This document shows positions 42,303 through 42,492 of a stretch of DNA of 42,492 bases, in pieces. How positions within the stretch are numbered: position 1 is the first letter of the stretch; each line of letters begins with the position of its first letter. Below the pieces are notes generated by a model. That model searched no databases, was not told the origin of the DNA, and saw only the letters and a program-made list of their open reading frames with translations. The position numbers and the translations under genes are program-made. This stretch comes from an uncultured Opitutia bacterium (GTDB taxonomy: Bacteria; Verrucomicrobiota; Verrucomicrobiia; Opitutales; CAJWYM01), in contig CAJWYM010000024.1 in the NCBI GenBank assembly GCA_913049555.1, positions 1-42,492 of the forward strand, given 5' to 3'.

Positions 42303-42492
42303 GAAATCTTTTGAATTTTCAATTCGATCAACCTTTTTTTAAAAGGAAAAATTCAAAATGGGGATTCAACAAATGCTTTGAGTGAATTCGTTCAGAAGAT
42401 TTTAAGAGGTTTCCAAAGGTGACTGGATCAATGCTGTCTGCCATTTGATTCAAGCTAAAATAAGAAATTATTTTTTAATGATTGAAAGCTGT

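Overview
The window looks like chromosomal DNA of an AT-rich, Gram-negative bacterium, most likely from the Verrucomicrobiota (Opitutales/Puniceicoccales-like). The placement is inferred from gene content, not from a marker-gene tree. Supporting points are a heptose epimerase (LPS), a TraR/DksA-like protein directly between ileS and lspA, an SHD1-like plus C39-like secreted protein, a YfbK/DUF3520 relic beside an ECF sigma relic, a eukaryote-type UDP-sugar pyrophosphorylase, and a giant PilX-like pseudopilin. Many genes lack a clear Shine-Dalgarno sequence and several appear to start with TTG.

Layout. 1-6.5 kb, minus strand: rpsO-pnp, a lone RibD deaminase domain, then metG-menF. 6.8-15.9 kb, plus strand: an FtsB/DivIC-like division protein, a UAP1-type pyrophosphorylase, a phosphohexomutase, an RsuA/RluB-type pseudouridine synthase, a secreted SH3-like protein, folD, an RDD membrane protein, proC and hldD. 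16.2-22.5 kb, plus strand: a secreted C39-like protein, then a secreted GH3 glycosidase with an F5/8C domain followed by a sodium:solute symporter, a plausible sugar cleavage and uptake pair. 22.46-23.35 kb, minus strand: a decayed locus in which the start of an ECF sigma factor runs into the end of a YfbK-type vWA/DUF3520 protein, with stops and a frameshift. 23.6-25.2 kb: tRNA-Asp (+), an outer-membrane beta-barrel gene (-), tRNA-Ser and tRNA-Gly (-). 25.2-29.0 kb, minus strand: a Na+/Ca2+ exchanger-family gene followed by an AsmA-like protein. 29.2-33.4 kb, plus strand: ileS-traR/dksA-lspA. 33.6-38.6 kb: a giant pilin-like protein (-) and a DUF6607-like lipoprotein (+). 39.0-42.2 kb, minus strand: gatC-gatA-gatB.

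Most of the window is housekeeping: translation (MetRS, IleRS, GatCAB, S15, three tRNAs), RNA turnover, folate, proline, menaquinone and envelope synthesis. I found no defence island, CRISPR array, intact mobile element or prophage. The strongest non-routine signals are the ECF-sigma/YfbK relic, a near-perfect 34-bp intergenic repeat present in two places 35 kb apart, the loss of zinc ligands in two proteins (MetRS and the DksA-like protein), and a terminator hairpin wedged between two tRNA genes.
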